From: Microbacterium sp.
GTDB taxonomy: Bacteria > Actinomycetota > Actinomycetes > Actinomycetales > Microbacteriaceae
NCBI RefSeq assembly: GCF_031179285.1
Contig: NZ_JAPSHY010000006.1
Coordinates: 1 to 64,000, forward strand
Length of the DNA stretch: 64,000 nucleotides
Direction: 5' to 3'
Position numbers and translations under genes: made by a program
Part shown: positions 52,534 through 60,810 of the stretch, piece after piece
How the letters are laid out: each line of letters begins with the position of its first letter
How positions within the stretch are numbered: the stretch's first letter is position 1
Notes under the pieces: model-generated
Databases searched by the model: none
Told to the model about the DNA's origin: nothing
The model's input: the letters and a program-made list of their open reading frames with translations, nothing else

Positions 52534-53150
52534 CAGCGCACCGTCCAGGTGAAAGTACTCACGTGCGTGTCGAACAGGGCCAGCCAGACAAGCAGGTTCG
52601 GGTGATCGGCGGGCATATCCGCTTCATGCGACACGGTGGCCGTCCACTGCACCGCTTCTGTGCGCTTCGTGCCGGGGATCGGAATGAGGTAGTTGATCAA
52701 GAAGGAGGCCACGTCTTCGCCGTCGACGGAGACCTGGCGGCGCTCGGTCCACCGCACGATCTTCTCGCCCTCACCGATCGGCACCGCATCGTGGTGACGG
52801 ATCGCCCGCTCCACGAGCTGATCGAGGGTCGCTTCCGGCGAGGAGATGCGCTTGAGCCCGATGAGCGTCGCCGCCCCGATCGCCCACGACGGCGCGGCGT
52901 CGCCCGCGAACGCATACGCGAAGCCCTTCCGCGCACGCAACTGGTCGAGGACCTCTCGCACGCGGCCGGCGAGCACCGGCGCCAGCGCGGGATTCTGTGC
53001 TGCCTGCAACCTCGCGCTCGCGCGCTGGATCAGCTCTCGCTCCGTCGTCTCGCTGAGGTCGTACGCCTCCCATCCCGGAGGCAGCAGCATCCGGTACGGC
53101 GGGATGACCGTTCCTGACGTTCCCGTCAGCTGTTCGCGAAGACTGCTCAT
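52533..53150 (-). CDS. T7SS-cassette PPGW protein, cassette C
   Basis: 205 residues, paralogue of the 224-residue protein in cassette B: VIPPYRMLLPPGWEAYDLS, a helical QRASARLQAA segment and a YLIPIPGTKR strand in the C-terminal half. It is likely cytoplasmic. Duplication with the substrate genes suggests a substrate-specific chaperone role. This is inferred from layout only. Confidence 0.65.
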   Translation of the reverse strand: MSSLREQLTGTSGTVIPPYRMLLPPGWEAYDLSETTERELIQRASARLQAAQNPALAPVLAGRVREVLDQLRARKGFAYAFAGDAAPSWAIGAATLIGLKRISSPEATLDQLVERAIRHHDAVPIGEGEKIVRWTERRQVSVDGEDVASFLINYLIPIPGTKRTEAVQWTATVSHEADMPADHPNLLVWLALFDTHVSTFTWTVR

Positions 53151-53189
53151 CGTCTCAGTCTTCCACGCGATCGCGTCGGCGACGGCTCA

Positions 53190-54383
53190 TCAGGAGAACG
53201 GGTTCTGGTCGGGATCGAACGTCCCCGACCATGCGCCGCCCGCGCTGTCCTTGATGCCACCGGCGATCTGGAAATGCGAGGCGGTGATGTTCCCCATCAT
53301 CTCGAGGGTCTCCGCGCCCGACATCTGCACTCCGAAATGACTGGAGCCCTTTCCGGTGAAGAAGCGCGCGGTGGCGTCTGCGAACACCTCGCCGAAGTTC
53401 GCACCGCGCAACTGGCTGAGCGAGCTGATCGGGTTCCGGCCCGAGAAGACACCCCCGAAGCGTGCGACATCATCTCCGAACTTCGCCCCTTTTATCATCG
53501 CCAGCGGTCCGCGCGCGAACTTGATGGCGGGCCCGATCAGCGGGATGACCCCGATCACACCGAAGACCACGTCGATGACGGAGCCCTCTCCGCGTGCCAG
53601 CCGAGCGATGGCCACTACGAGAGTGGCGATCGCGACGATGGCGGCCAGGGCGGCGATGATGGGGCCACCGATGATGACGGCGAGGATAGCGAGGACGATC
53701 CCGGCGATGGCGAGGACGTCCGACAAGAACTGCAGGGCCCCGCCGAGGTTGTCGTCCCAGCTGTCCTCGATCATGCCGGAGGTGTCTTCGCGGATTCCGG
53801 AAGCGGCGCTGGTGAACGCCGTGTGCCAGCTGTTCCATTCGCGGTCGTAGTCCCCTGCGCGCCTTTCCCAGTCACCGCGCGCGCTCGAGGCCGCGTTGGC
53901 AGCGCCGTCCGCCGCTTCCTTCTGCTCGTCCTCTGCCGCCTTGCGCAACGTGTCGTCGTCGGCGTCGTCCCCGGTGGGGTACTGCGGGCTCTGGGAACTG
54001 GCCTCGAAGGCGTCCTGCTGCTTCTGCTGGTAAGTCGCCCAGAGCTCGACGAGGTCGTCGAGGATCGGATCGATCGCCGTCTTGGAGTCCTCGAGCTCGG
54101 ATGCGTACTTCACGATGTGAGGGGCGACCGCGTCGTACAGTTCTGCGGCCTTCTTGAGCTCGGCGTGCATCTCCTTCGACACGTCAGCGAGCTTCTCGAC
54201 TGCCTTGCCCTCCATGTCGGCGCCGTTGTCGACGAGGTTCTTCAGCAGGGTCGCCGATTTGTCCATCGCATCAGCGAGGCTCTGCAGTGAATTGCCTCGG
54301 TCGCGAATGTCACTGACGTCGCCCGAGAGGGGTCCGATCGGGTGCTTGCCCGACGGCGTGGTCATCGGCATGTGCTCGTACAC
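53190..54383 (-). CDS. Putative T7SS substrate with helical head and membrane spans, cassette C
   Basis: 397 residues from GTG 54383, with GGAGG 7 nt upstream. Residues about 15-130 are helical (RDRGNSLQSLADAMDKSATL), followed by an acidic linker and a second helical part ending in a W-rich stretch (WERRAGDYDREWNSWHTAF). Two or three hydrophobic helices lie at about 225-300. The C-terminal 100 residues (GANFGEVFADATARFFTGKG) match no toxin I know. It has the same layout as the 438-residue protein of cassette B. Confidence 0.65.
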   Translation of the reverse strand: MYEHMPMTTPSGKHPIGPLSGDVSDIRDRGNSLQSLADAMDKSATLLKNLVDNGADMEGKAVEKLADVSKEMHAELKKAAELYDAVAPHIVKYASELEDSKTAIDPILDDLVELWATYQQKQQDAFEASSQSPQYPTGDDADDDTLRKAAEDEQKEAADGAANAASSARGDWERRAGDYDREWNSWHTAFTSAASGIREDTSGMIEDSWDDNLGGALQFLSDVLAIAGIVLAILAVIIGGPIIAALAAIVAIATLVVAIARLARGEGSVIDVVFGVIGVIPLIGPAIKFARGPLAMIKGAKFGDDVARFGGVFSGRNPISSLSQLRGANFGEVFADATARFFTGKGSSHFGVQMSGAETLEMMGNITASHFQIAGGIKDSAGGAWSGTFDPDQNPFS

Positions 54384-54385
54384 GG

Positions 54386-54691
54386 TCAGCCTCCGCTGTT
54401 CTCGGACTTGGATGCAGCGTCACGGTCGAAGTCCTGGAACCCCTTGATCACCGCGGCGACGTGCTCTTCGACCTTCTTGCAGTTGTCCATCAGCTTCTTC
54501 CGCCGGTCATCCCACCGGCCCTCGAAGTCCGCGGCCGCATCCCGAAGCGCGCTCTCGCCATAGGGCGAGCCCACCGCCCGCTCCAGGTCATTGCTGCGCG
54601 AGCCGGCATGCTCGAACTCGTCGATGATGTTCTTCAGTTCCGTCTGCAGCGGCTCGAGATCGCCGTATTTCAGCTTGACGCCGTCACCCAT
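54386..54691 (-). CDS. WXG-like small helical protein, cassette C
   Basis: 101 residues, paralogue of the 112-residue protein of cassette B; the turn reads DFEGRWDDRRKKL and the C-terminus ends KSENSGG. It is helical throughout and has no signal peptide. It has no palindrome of its own and may be read through from WXG100 copy C. It ends 2 nt before the GTG of the putative substrate. Confidence 0.7.
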   Translation of the reverse strand: MGDGVKLKYGDLEPLQTELKNIIDEFEHAGSRSNDLERAVGSPYGESALRDAAADFEGRWDDRRKKLMDNCKKVEEHVAAVIKGFQDFDRDAASKSENSGG

Positions 54692-54720
54692 GGTCAGTCC
54701 CTCGTCGAAAGATCAGATGA

Positions 54721-54748
54721 AGGGGACCGGCTCTGCAGCCGGTCCCCT
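54721..54748 (-). terminator. Hairpin after WXG100 copy C
   Basis: A perfect 12-bp stem AGGGGACCGGCT/AGCCGGTCCCCT with a 4-nt loop. It differs from the hairpin shared by copies A and B. It may be a partial terminator, since the next gene has no other visible promoter. Confidence 0.65.
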
Positions 54749-54766
54749 GTGAGTCGTGCGGGTGGT

Positions 54767-55054
54767 TCAGCCGCCGGCGAGCTGCTGATCCAGGTCCTGG
54801 ATCGCACGCATCATGCCCAGCAGCGACTCGGACATGTCGTTGATACCGTCCACCGCCGTCTTCAGACCCGTGGTGAGCTCCCCATAACCCTCACCGAACT
54901 TGCCCGACGCGTGCTGCGTCTTGAAGTCCTCACCCAGAAGAGTGTCGACCTGACCCTTCAGCGTGTCGAGCTGCCCCTGAATGTCATCACGAGCCTGCGA
55001 CAGCGACGACGCCACCTGCTCCATCTCCGAATAAGATGCACCGAAATCAGCCAT
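54767..55054 (-). CDS. WXG100-type protein, copy C
   Basis: 95 residues, identical to copies A and B at every base. The 5' leader, -10 box and operator are nearly the same as those of copy A. It is the copy closest to the EccC gene and may be the ancestral one. It lies between the secretion-machinery genes and cassette C. Confidence 0.85.
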   Translation of the reverse strand: MADFGASYSEMEQVASSLSQARDDIQGQLDTLKGQVDTLLGEDFKTQHASGKFGEGYGELTTGLKTAVDGINDMSESLLGMMRAIQDLDQQLAGG

Positions 55055-55107
55055 CATCACTCCCTGCGAAAGTCGATTGAACCGGACCACCCCGGCCCGC
55101 CACGTAA

Positions 55108-55155
55108 AACCTAGCAATGTCGCCGCTGGCACGTCGATGGGGACAACTCCCCATC
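55108..55155 (-). promoter_or_regulatory. T7SS operator/promoter P4 (WXG100 copy C)
   Basis: GATGGGGA-CAAC-TCCCCATC lies at 55136-55155, with -10 TAGGTT (minus strand, 55108-55113) 23 bp downstream of the core. Confidence 0.72.
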
Positions 55156-55191
55156 AACGCGGCGGCGCGGCCACATCCTTCTCATCGCGCC

Positions 55192-56271
55192 TCATCCGAG
55201 GCCGATCATCGTGATCACCGCCGCAGCAGCCAGACCGATCAGCAATGGCAGCAGACAACCGATCGCGACCGGACGCCCGACCTTCGGGGGCGCGAAGAGT
55301 TCCGTTCGACGCGCGCCGCGGCCGGCATCCGCCGTCCCCGCATCCGGCACCGAGGCGTCGGTGCCGTGCCCGGCGGGCGCAGCCGGCCCATCCAGCGCGT
55401 CCGCCAGGGCGAGCAGATCTTCGGCCCACTCCCAGAAGCCGGGATCGGACAAGCGCAGGTGCCGGCCCGCGACGACGTAGAGGCGTCCGTCGACGATCTC
55501 GACGTCGGCGTACGCGCCGACGGCGAGAAGCGCATCGCGTCCCGGACCGGTGAGCACCTCGCGCACGGCCTCGGTGACCTCCGACGCGCAGTACACGTCG
55601 AAGCGCGCGTCGAACTCCGCATCGACGCTGAGCCGCTTCAGCGCGGGCGCCGGCTCCCACGTGCCCGTGGGATGCTCTCGCGATCTGCTCTTCAACGTCA
55701 TCGACGGCAATGGCGAACGCAACTCGAGCGCAGCGTACGAGACCCGCTGTGGAAGACGGGTCTTCGCCGACCAGATGTCGTAGGAGTAGTTGCCGAATTC
55801 GAAGGCGCGCGGGGACGTTCCCGTCAGCACATCGGTCACCACGCGTGACGTGCCCTGGCCGAACACCGTGGCCGGCCGAACCGGGTCGAGCTGTCCGGTC
55901 GAGTAGGACAGACCGTTCGCCGCGGCGAAGCTCGTGAGCCGATACTCCTCCGCCTGCTGCTCGCGCGGTCCGCTGATATGAGAGCGCACTCGTGCGACAG
56001 CGAGCGGTGTCACCATGAGCGCCGCGAGGATCACGGTCGTGCCGTCGGCGCCGTCGGCTCCGAACATGTACTGCACGGCGACGACGCACAGGCCCGCCAG
56101 CAGGCCGGCGCCGACGACGAGAACGAGGGACTGGATGATCGCCCAGGCCGACCCCGCTGCGACACCGACACCCCGGCCTTCTTTCACGACGCGTTCATGG
56201 CTCGCGTGCTTCGCGACCGCGGGATCGACGGGTGCTCGCAGCACGGAGACGTCGAAGACCTGCGGCCTCAT
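55192..56271 (-). CDS. T7SS-associated membrane protein of unknown family
   Basis: 359 residues. Two hydrophobic helices lie near residues 40-70 and 78-95, followed by a soluble region of about 220 residues and a final C-terminal helix (AIGCLLPLLIGLAAAAVITM). It overlaps the EccC stop by 4 nt (ATGA), so it belongs to the machinery operon. It could take the place of EccB/EccE- or EssA/EssB-like components, but I find no resemblance to them. Confidence 0.65.
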   Translation of the reverse strand: MRPQVFDVSVLRAPVDPAVAKHASHERVVKEGRGVGVAAGSAWAIIQSLVLVVGAGLLAGLCVVAVQYMFGADGADGTTVILAALMVTPLAVARVRSHISGPREQQAEEYRLTSFAAANGLSYSTGQLDPVRPATVFGQGTSRVVTDVLTGTSPRAFEFGNYSYDIWSAKTRLPQRVSYAALELRSPLPSMTLKSRSREHPTGTWEPAPALKRLSVDAEFDARFDVYCASEVTEAVREVLTGPGRDALLAVGAYADVEIVDGRLYVVAGRHLRLSDPGFWEWAEDLLALADALDGPAAPAGHGTDASVPDAGTADAGRGARRTELFAPPKVGRPVAIGCLLPLLIGLAAAAVITMIGLG

Positions 56272-59200
56272 GACTGCACCAGCGGAATCTGAACGGTGAC
56301 CTGACGGCCGGCCTGCACGAAGATGCCGCGCCCGTCGGGGAAGTCGGTGCGCTTGACCTTGGGGAAAGGCACCTTGAACACGGCGTCACCGTCGAAGGCG
56401 TCGGGCTTGAGGATGATGCCCTTGCGTCCCGCCTTGAAGTCGCCGATGAAGCCGAAGCCGCTCGTGACCTGCGTGACGTCCGCGTCGCCGATGAGCAGAT
56501 GATCGCTGCGGTTGATCGCTTGGAACATGGCCTTCATCTCTCGCTCCGCCGGCCCGTCCGCGAACTGCGGCACGTCTTCGACCACGATCAGCATCCGCAC
56601 CGGCATCGTCTCGTCCACGGCGATCTCGGCGATCTCCTTGGCGAGCTCCTTCGCGTCCTCCGGCGTGACCGCACTGCGCGTCCAGTCGGCGTACTCCTTC
56701 AGCTGCGCCCGACGGCCGCCGAAGTGGAACAGCTTCACCTCGGGGTCGAAGCGGCGCATCGATCCGATCAGCGCCTTGAGGGTGTTCGTCTTGCCCGACA
56801 GCGGTGGTCCCGCGACGACGAACGTGCCGACGGGGTCGAACTCGCGCGGCGCCAGCGTGTCCTCGGCGACGCCGAGCACCGGGAACTCCCCGATCCGGTC
56901 GGGCATGTCCTGCGCCGACAGACGTGTCGGCAGCGCGCCGATCTCGGCGACCTCGCGCACTCCTGCGGCTCGAAGGTCGGCGGCGAGCCGGTCGAGCAGC
57001 TTCGTCTGCTCGGCCACGTTGGGTGTGCCGCCGAGCGTCGCGATCTGCGTCTCGAGACCGTCGACGATGGCGCGCCCCGGCGCTGAGCGCTCGTCGAGCA
57101 CATCCTTGGGAGCGTTGAGCATCGCATAACTGGACTCGTCTGCGAGCCGCAGCACCACCCGGCGGGAGACGTTCGCGCTGACCGCCGTCGGGACGGACCC
57201 GGAGCGGTCGGCGCTCGCGATGACGTGGACGCCGAGCGGTCGGCCCTCGCCGAGGATCCGCATGAACGTCTGGTAGAACGACATCCGCGCGGTCGTGGAC
57301 TCCCATTCGCTGCGGAACTGCGGGAACCCGTCGATCAGCAGCAGGATGCGCGATTCCGGTTTGCCGGTGATCTCGCGGTACTCGCTGAGGCTCGCCGCAT
57401 TCGCCGCCGTGAAGCGCTTGCCTCGGTCATCGAGCACCCGAGCGAGCGAGCGCAGGATGCGCTGGACACGCTCGGCATCGTCGCCCGCGATGATCGAGCC
57501 GACGTGCGGCAGCACCTCGAGGCTCTTCAGCGACCCCGAGCCGAAATCGAGTCCGTACACCTCGGCGTTCGACAACTCGGGATCGAAGCCGGATGCGATG
57601 GCGATGGTGCGAAGCACGGTGGACTTGCCCGAGCCGCTGGTGCCGTAGACGAGCAGCGAGCCGTCTTTGTCGGGGTGGAAGTACGCCGGCTCCTGCAGCT
57701 GGCGCTGCGGCACGTCCATCTTGCCGAGGAGCACCTTCCCGTCGCCGAGCACAGGCAGGTCCCTGATGTCGACCGCGCGCTCGAGATCATCGAGCCATGG
57801 CCGGCGGGGGGCAGGGATCCTCGCCTGCGCGGCGGCCTTGACCAGGTTCGCGACGATGCGCTTCTGGTCATTGGGACCCAGATCCTCGTCGTGTGAGTCC
57901 GACTCCGGCGCCTGCTCCGCCTCCCAGGTCTGGATCGAGCCGAAACGGAGTTCGGCGACCTTGACCTCGGCGACCTGCGCCTCGTCGGTCGTCCAGCCAC
58001 CGGCGTACGCCGACTGGAAGGGGACCAGCCGTCCCGGACCGGTCTTGGCGATCCCGCGGCCCGGGATCGACGGCGGGAAGCTCGCCGCCACCGGATCGTC
58101 GACGACGTCCTTCGAGTCGGACTCGTCGGCCATCCGCAGTGCCACACGCAGGTTCGTGTTCGCCCGCAGGTTGTCCTTGATGACGCCGGCGGGTCGCTGG
58201 GTCGCCATGATCAGGTGGATGCCGAGGGAGCGTCCTCGCTGAGCGATGTCGACGACTCCGTCGACGAACTCCGGAACCTCACCGGCGAGCGCGGCGAACT
58301 CGTCGATCACGAGCACGAGAGCGGGAGGCGTCTCCGGGTCGCGTCGCTTCTCGAGTTCGAGGAGGTCCTTGGCCTTCTTGCGGTTGAACAGATGCTCGCG
58401 GTGGTGCAGCTCGGCTCGAAGGCTCGTCAGCGCCCGCCGCACCAGGTGCGGGCTGAGGTCGGTGACCAGACCGACCGTGTGCGGCAGGTCGACGCAATCG
58501 GCGAACGCCGAGCCGCCCTTGTAGTCCACGAAGAGGAACGTCACGCGGTCAGGGCTGTGGGCGGCTGCCATGCCGAGCACCCACGCCTGAAGGAACTCGC
58601 TCTTTCCGGCACCGGTGGTACCGCCGACCAGCGCGTGCGGGCCCTGAGTCCGAAGATCGAGCGTCATGGCATCCGTCTGCGACTGCCCGATGATGGCGCG
58701 GAGGTTTCCCGCCTTCTTGAGGCGGGACTGCGGAGCCCCCGAGCGGTCGAGGATGGTGTTGTTCTGCCGCCATCGGTCGATGACCGCGTTCGGATCGGCG
58801 GCGATGTCGGCGCCGACCAGCGACAGGAACATGACCGAGTTCGGGATGTCTGAGGCATCCTCCACGACCGTGCTCGAATCGACCACGGGCGCCAGCCGCT
58901 TGGCGAACATCGTCATGTAGGCATGCGAGACGCCCTCGACCTCGACATCGTGATACGCGACACCGCTTCGCACCGTGCCGACCGTGGCATGATCGAGACC
59001 GGCACTGACATCGACGAAGGTGCGGCAGGCCGCGGGCAGCGCCTCGACGACCGGAGCGACGAAGAGCCCGTAAACGCCGACGTCGGCCCCGCGCTCGAGG
59101 ATCTGGGTGAGGCGGGCACGGTCGACGGGTGCGTCGTTCGTCACGATCACGAGGATCGCGGTCTGCCCGGGGAAGGTCGCCTCTTCGGCTGCGCGCTTCA

Positions 59201-60767
59201 CGTCCGTGCCGTACAGCATCGGATCCCAGTCGTCACCGTAGGGCGGTCGCTGCGACTTGGCCTCGCGCGAGCGTCGCAGGACGATCTCCTCGAGACCGCT
59301 GAGCAGGGCGTTTCCCGTCGAGGCGGAATCGGCCAGCGCCACATCCTTGAACGGGTTCCGCTCGCTGGAGGTGTGAGGGAGCCACTTGAGCCAGTCGAGC
59401 TCGTTGGCCCAGCCCGGCTCGGTGAGGGCGACCGTGACGAGCTCGTTCGAGGAGTGCATGCCGAACAGCTGGACGGCGATGCCGCGCAGGGCATCACTCG
59501 CGAGCGACGTGGGACCTGCGACACCGATCGATCCGACGCTCTGCAGCGACTCCAGGATCGGCACATCGGCGATCATCTTGTAGCGCTCTTCGAGGCGGTC
59601 GATGCGCTCGACGTACTCGACGAGAGCCTCCGGCGTCTCGGTGCGCTTGATCCGCGTGCGGGATTCGTCTTCGCAGACCCCGAGTCGCACAGCGAGGAAG
59701 TTCCAGTGCTCGGGGCGCCGGGTCCACAGCAGAGGTCCGAGCCGCATCGCCTCGTCGAAGACCACGGCGACGGCCGGCACCTCGTTGTGGCGGACTTCCC
59801 GCTCTCGGGGATGCGCGTGGTAGAGCTTCTCCTCGAGGCGCTCGAACTGCTCCTCGAACTTCTCGACCTCCTTGCGCAGGCGCTGACCGAGATTCGTCTT
59901 CTGCGAGATGAAGTTTCCGAACATCATCATCGGCGACGCCGCAGCCATCAGCAGCGAGAGCATGCGGCCCGTGGCCGCCCACATCGTCACCGCGAGCAGG
60001 ATCGGTGCGACCAGCATCGGCCACGGGAACAGTCGCTGCACCTGATCGCGCGGATACCGGGGCTCGTCGAGATCCTCGCCCTTGTAACGCTCCTCGACCC
60101 GCGGGCTGCGGTTGAACATCAGCGCACCGCCGCGCTCCAGCACCGGGTCACCGGCCGCCGAGCCGTCGAAGTCGCTCACCATGTGCACGACGAACTCGCA
60201 GTCGCCGAGCGTGAACCGCTGACCGGGGATGACGCGCAGGCGCTGCACGAGGCCGCCGTCGACGAGGATGCCGTTCGCGGAGTTCAGGTCGACGAGCTCG
60301 ACGAATGTCGCGGCGACCTCGATCCTGGCGTGCCGCTTGGACACCAGCGGGTCGGCGATGGAGACGTCGTTCGCGGCATCCCGCCCGATCATGAAATGAC
60401 CGATCGGAAGTGGGAACTCCTGGCCGGCGGCAGGGCCGGCGACGACGCTGAGCAGTGCGGCGGGACGTGCGCCGACGCTCCCGACGGCGGCACGGTTCGG
60501 ACCGACGTTGACGACCTCGGCGAGGAAGCCGGATCCGATCGGCGCATCGCCGATGAGCAGATCGGGTGTCAGCATCGCAGGCGTGTCGCTCGTGGGAGGA
60601 GCGACCGAGAGAGTGAGCACATCAGCGGGACCGGCGGCGATGCTTCGCAGCGGATCGGTCACCGCGATCTGGCGCGCGACGTCAGCGACCGTCGCCGTGG
60701 AGTCGGCCATCACGACGATGTCGGTCAGGGGCGCTGCGGGACGACGCAGTGTCAGTTTGACTCTCAT
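56268..60767 (-). CDS. eccC: Type VII secretion FtsK/SpoIIIE ATPase (EccC/EssC-like) with FHA domain
   Basis: 1499 residues. The N-terminal 80 residues look ubiquitin-like, and an FHA domain spans about 105-198 (MIGRDAANDVSIADP, SKRHARIEV, NSANGILVD). Two transmembrane helices lie at about 248-287. Three ATPase domains carry Walker A at 716-723 (GTTGAGKS), 1041-1049 (GTSGSGKST) and 1319-1326 (GPPLSGKT). The first has a full Walker B (VLVIDE, about 817-822); the second has LLLID followed by G instead of E, and the third is also degenerate, as in EccC2/3. It powers export of the WXG100 and cassette products. The N-terminal FHA is more like firmicute EssC than mycobacterial EccC. Confidence 0.92.
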   Translation of the reverse strand: MRVKLTLRRPAAPLTDIVVMADSTATVADVARQIAVTDPLRSIAAGPADVLTLSVAPPTSDTPAMLTPDLLIGDAPIGSGFLAEVVNVGPNRAAVGSVGARPAALLSVVAGPAAGQEFPLPIGHFMIGRDAANDVSIADPLVSKRHARIEVAATFVELVDLNSANGILVDGGLVQRLRVIPGQRFTLGDCEFVVHMVSDFDGSAAGDPVLERGGALMFNRSPRVEERYKGEDLDEPRYPRDQVQRLFPWPMLVAPILLAVTMWAATGRMLSLLMAAASPMMMFGNFISQKTNLGQRLRKEVEKFEEQFERLEEKLYHAHPREREVRHNEVPAVAVVFDEAMRLGPLLWTRRPEHWNFLAVRLGVCEDESRTRIKRTETPEALVEYVERIDRLEERYKMIADVPILESLQSVGSIGVAGPTSLASDALRGIAVQLFGMHSSNELVTVALTEPGWANELDWLKWLPHTSSERNPFKDVALADSASTGNALLSGLEEIVLRRSREAKSQRPPYGDDWDPMLYGTDVKRAAEEATFPGQTAILVIVTNDAPVDRARLTQILERGADVGVYGLFVAPVVEALPAACRTFVDVSAGLDHATVGTVRSGVAYHDVEVEGVSHAYMTMFAKRLAPVVDSSTVVEDASDIPNSVMFLSLVGADIAADPNAVIDRWRQNNTILDRSGAPQSRLKKAGNLRAIIGQSQTDAMTLDLRTQGPHALVGGTTGAGKSEFLQAWVLGMAAAHSPDRVTFLFVDYKGGSAFADCVDLPHTVGLVTDLSPHLVRRALTSLRAELHHREHLFNRKKAKDLLELEKRRDPETPPALVLVIDEFAALAGEVPEFVDGVVDIAQRGRSLGIHLIMATQRPAGVIKDNLRANTNLRVALRMADESDSKDVVDDPVAASFPPSIPGRGIAKTGPGRLVPFQSAYAGGWTTDEAQVAEVKVAELRFGSIQTWEAEQAPESDSHDEDLGPNDQKRIVANLVKAAAQARIPAPRRPWLDDLERAVDIRDLPVLGDGKVLLGKMDVPQRQLQEPAYFHPDKDGSLLVYGTSGSGKSTVLRTIAIASGFDPELSNAEVYGLDFGSGSLKSLEVLPHVGSIIAGDDAERVQRILRSLARVLDDRGKRFTAANAASLSEYREITGKPESRILLLIDGFPQFRSEWESTTARMSFYQTFMRILGEGRPLGVHVIASADRSGSVPTAVSANVSRRVVLRLADESSYAMLNAPKDVLDERSAPGRAIVDGLETQIATLGGTPNVAEQTKLLDRLAADLRAAGVREVAEIGALPTRLSAQDMPDRIGEFPVLGVAEDTLAPREFDPVGTFVVAGPPLSGKTNTLKALIGSMRRFDPEVKLFHFGGRRAQLKEYADWTRSAVTPEDAKELAKEIAEIAVDETMPVRMLIVVEDVPQFADGPAEREMKAMFQAINRSDHLLIGDADVTQVTSGFGFIGDFKAGRKGIILKPDAFDGDAVFKVPFPKVKRTDFPDGRGIFVQAGRQVTVQIPLVQS

Positions 60768-60810
60768 CGGCGGACCTCCTGGCGCCGGGCGCCGATCTCA
60801 CGAAACTCTC

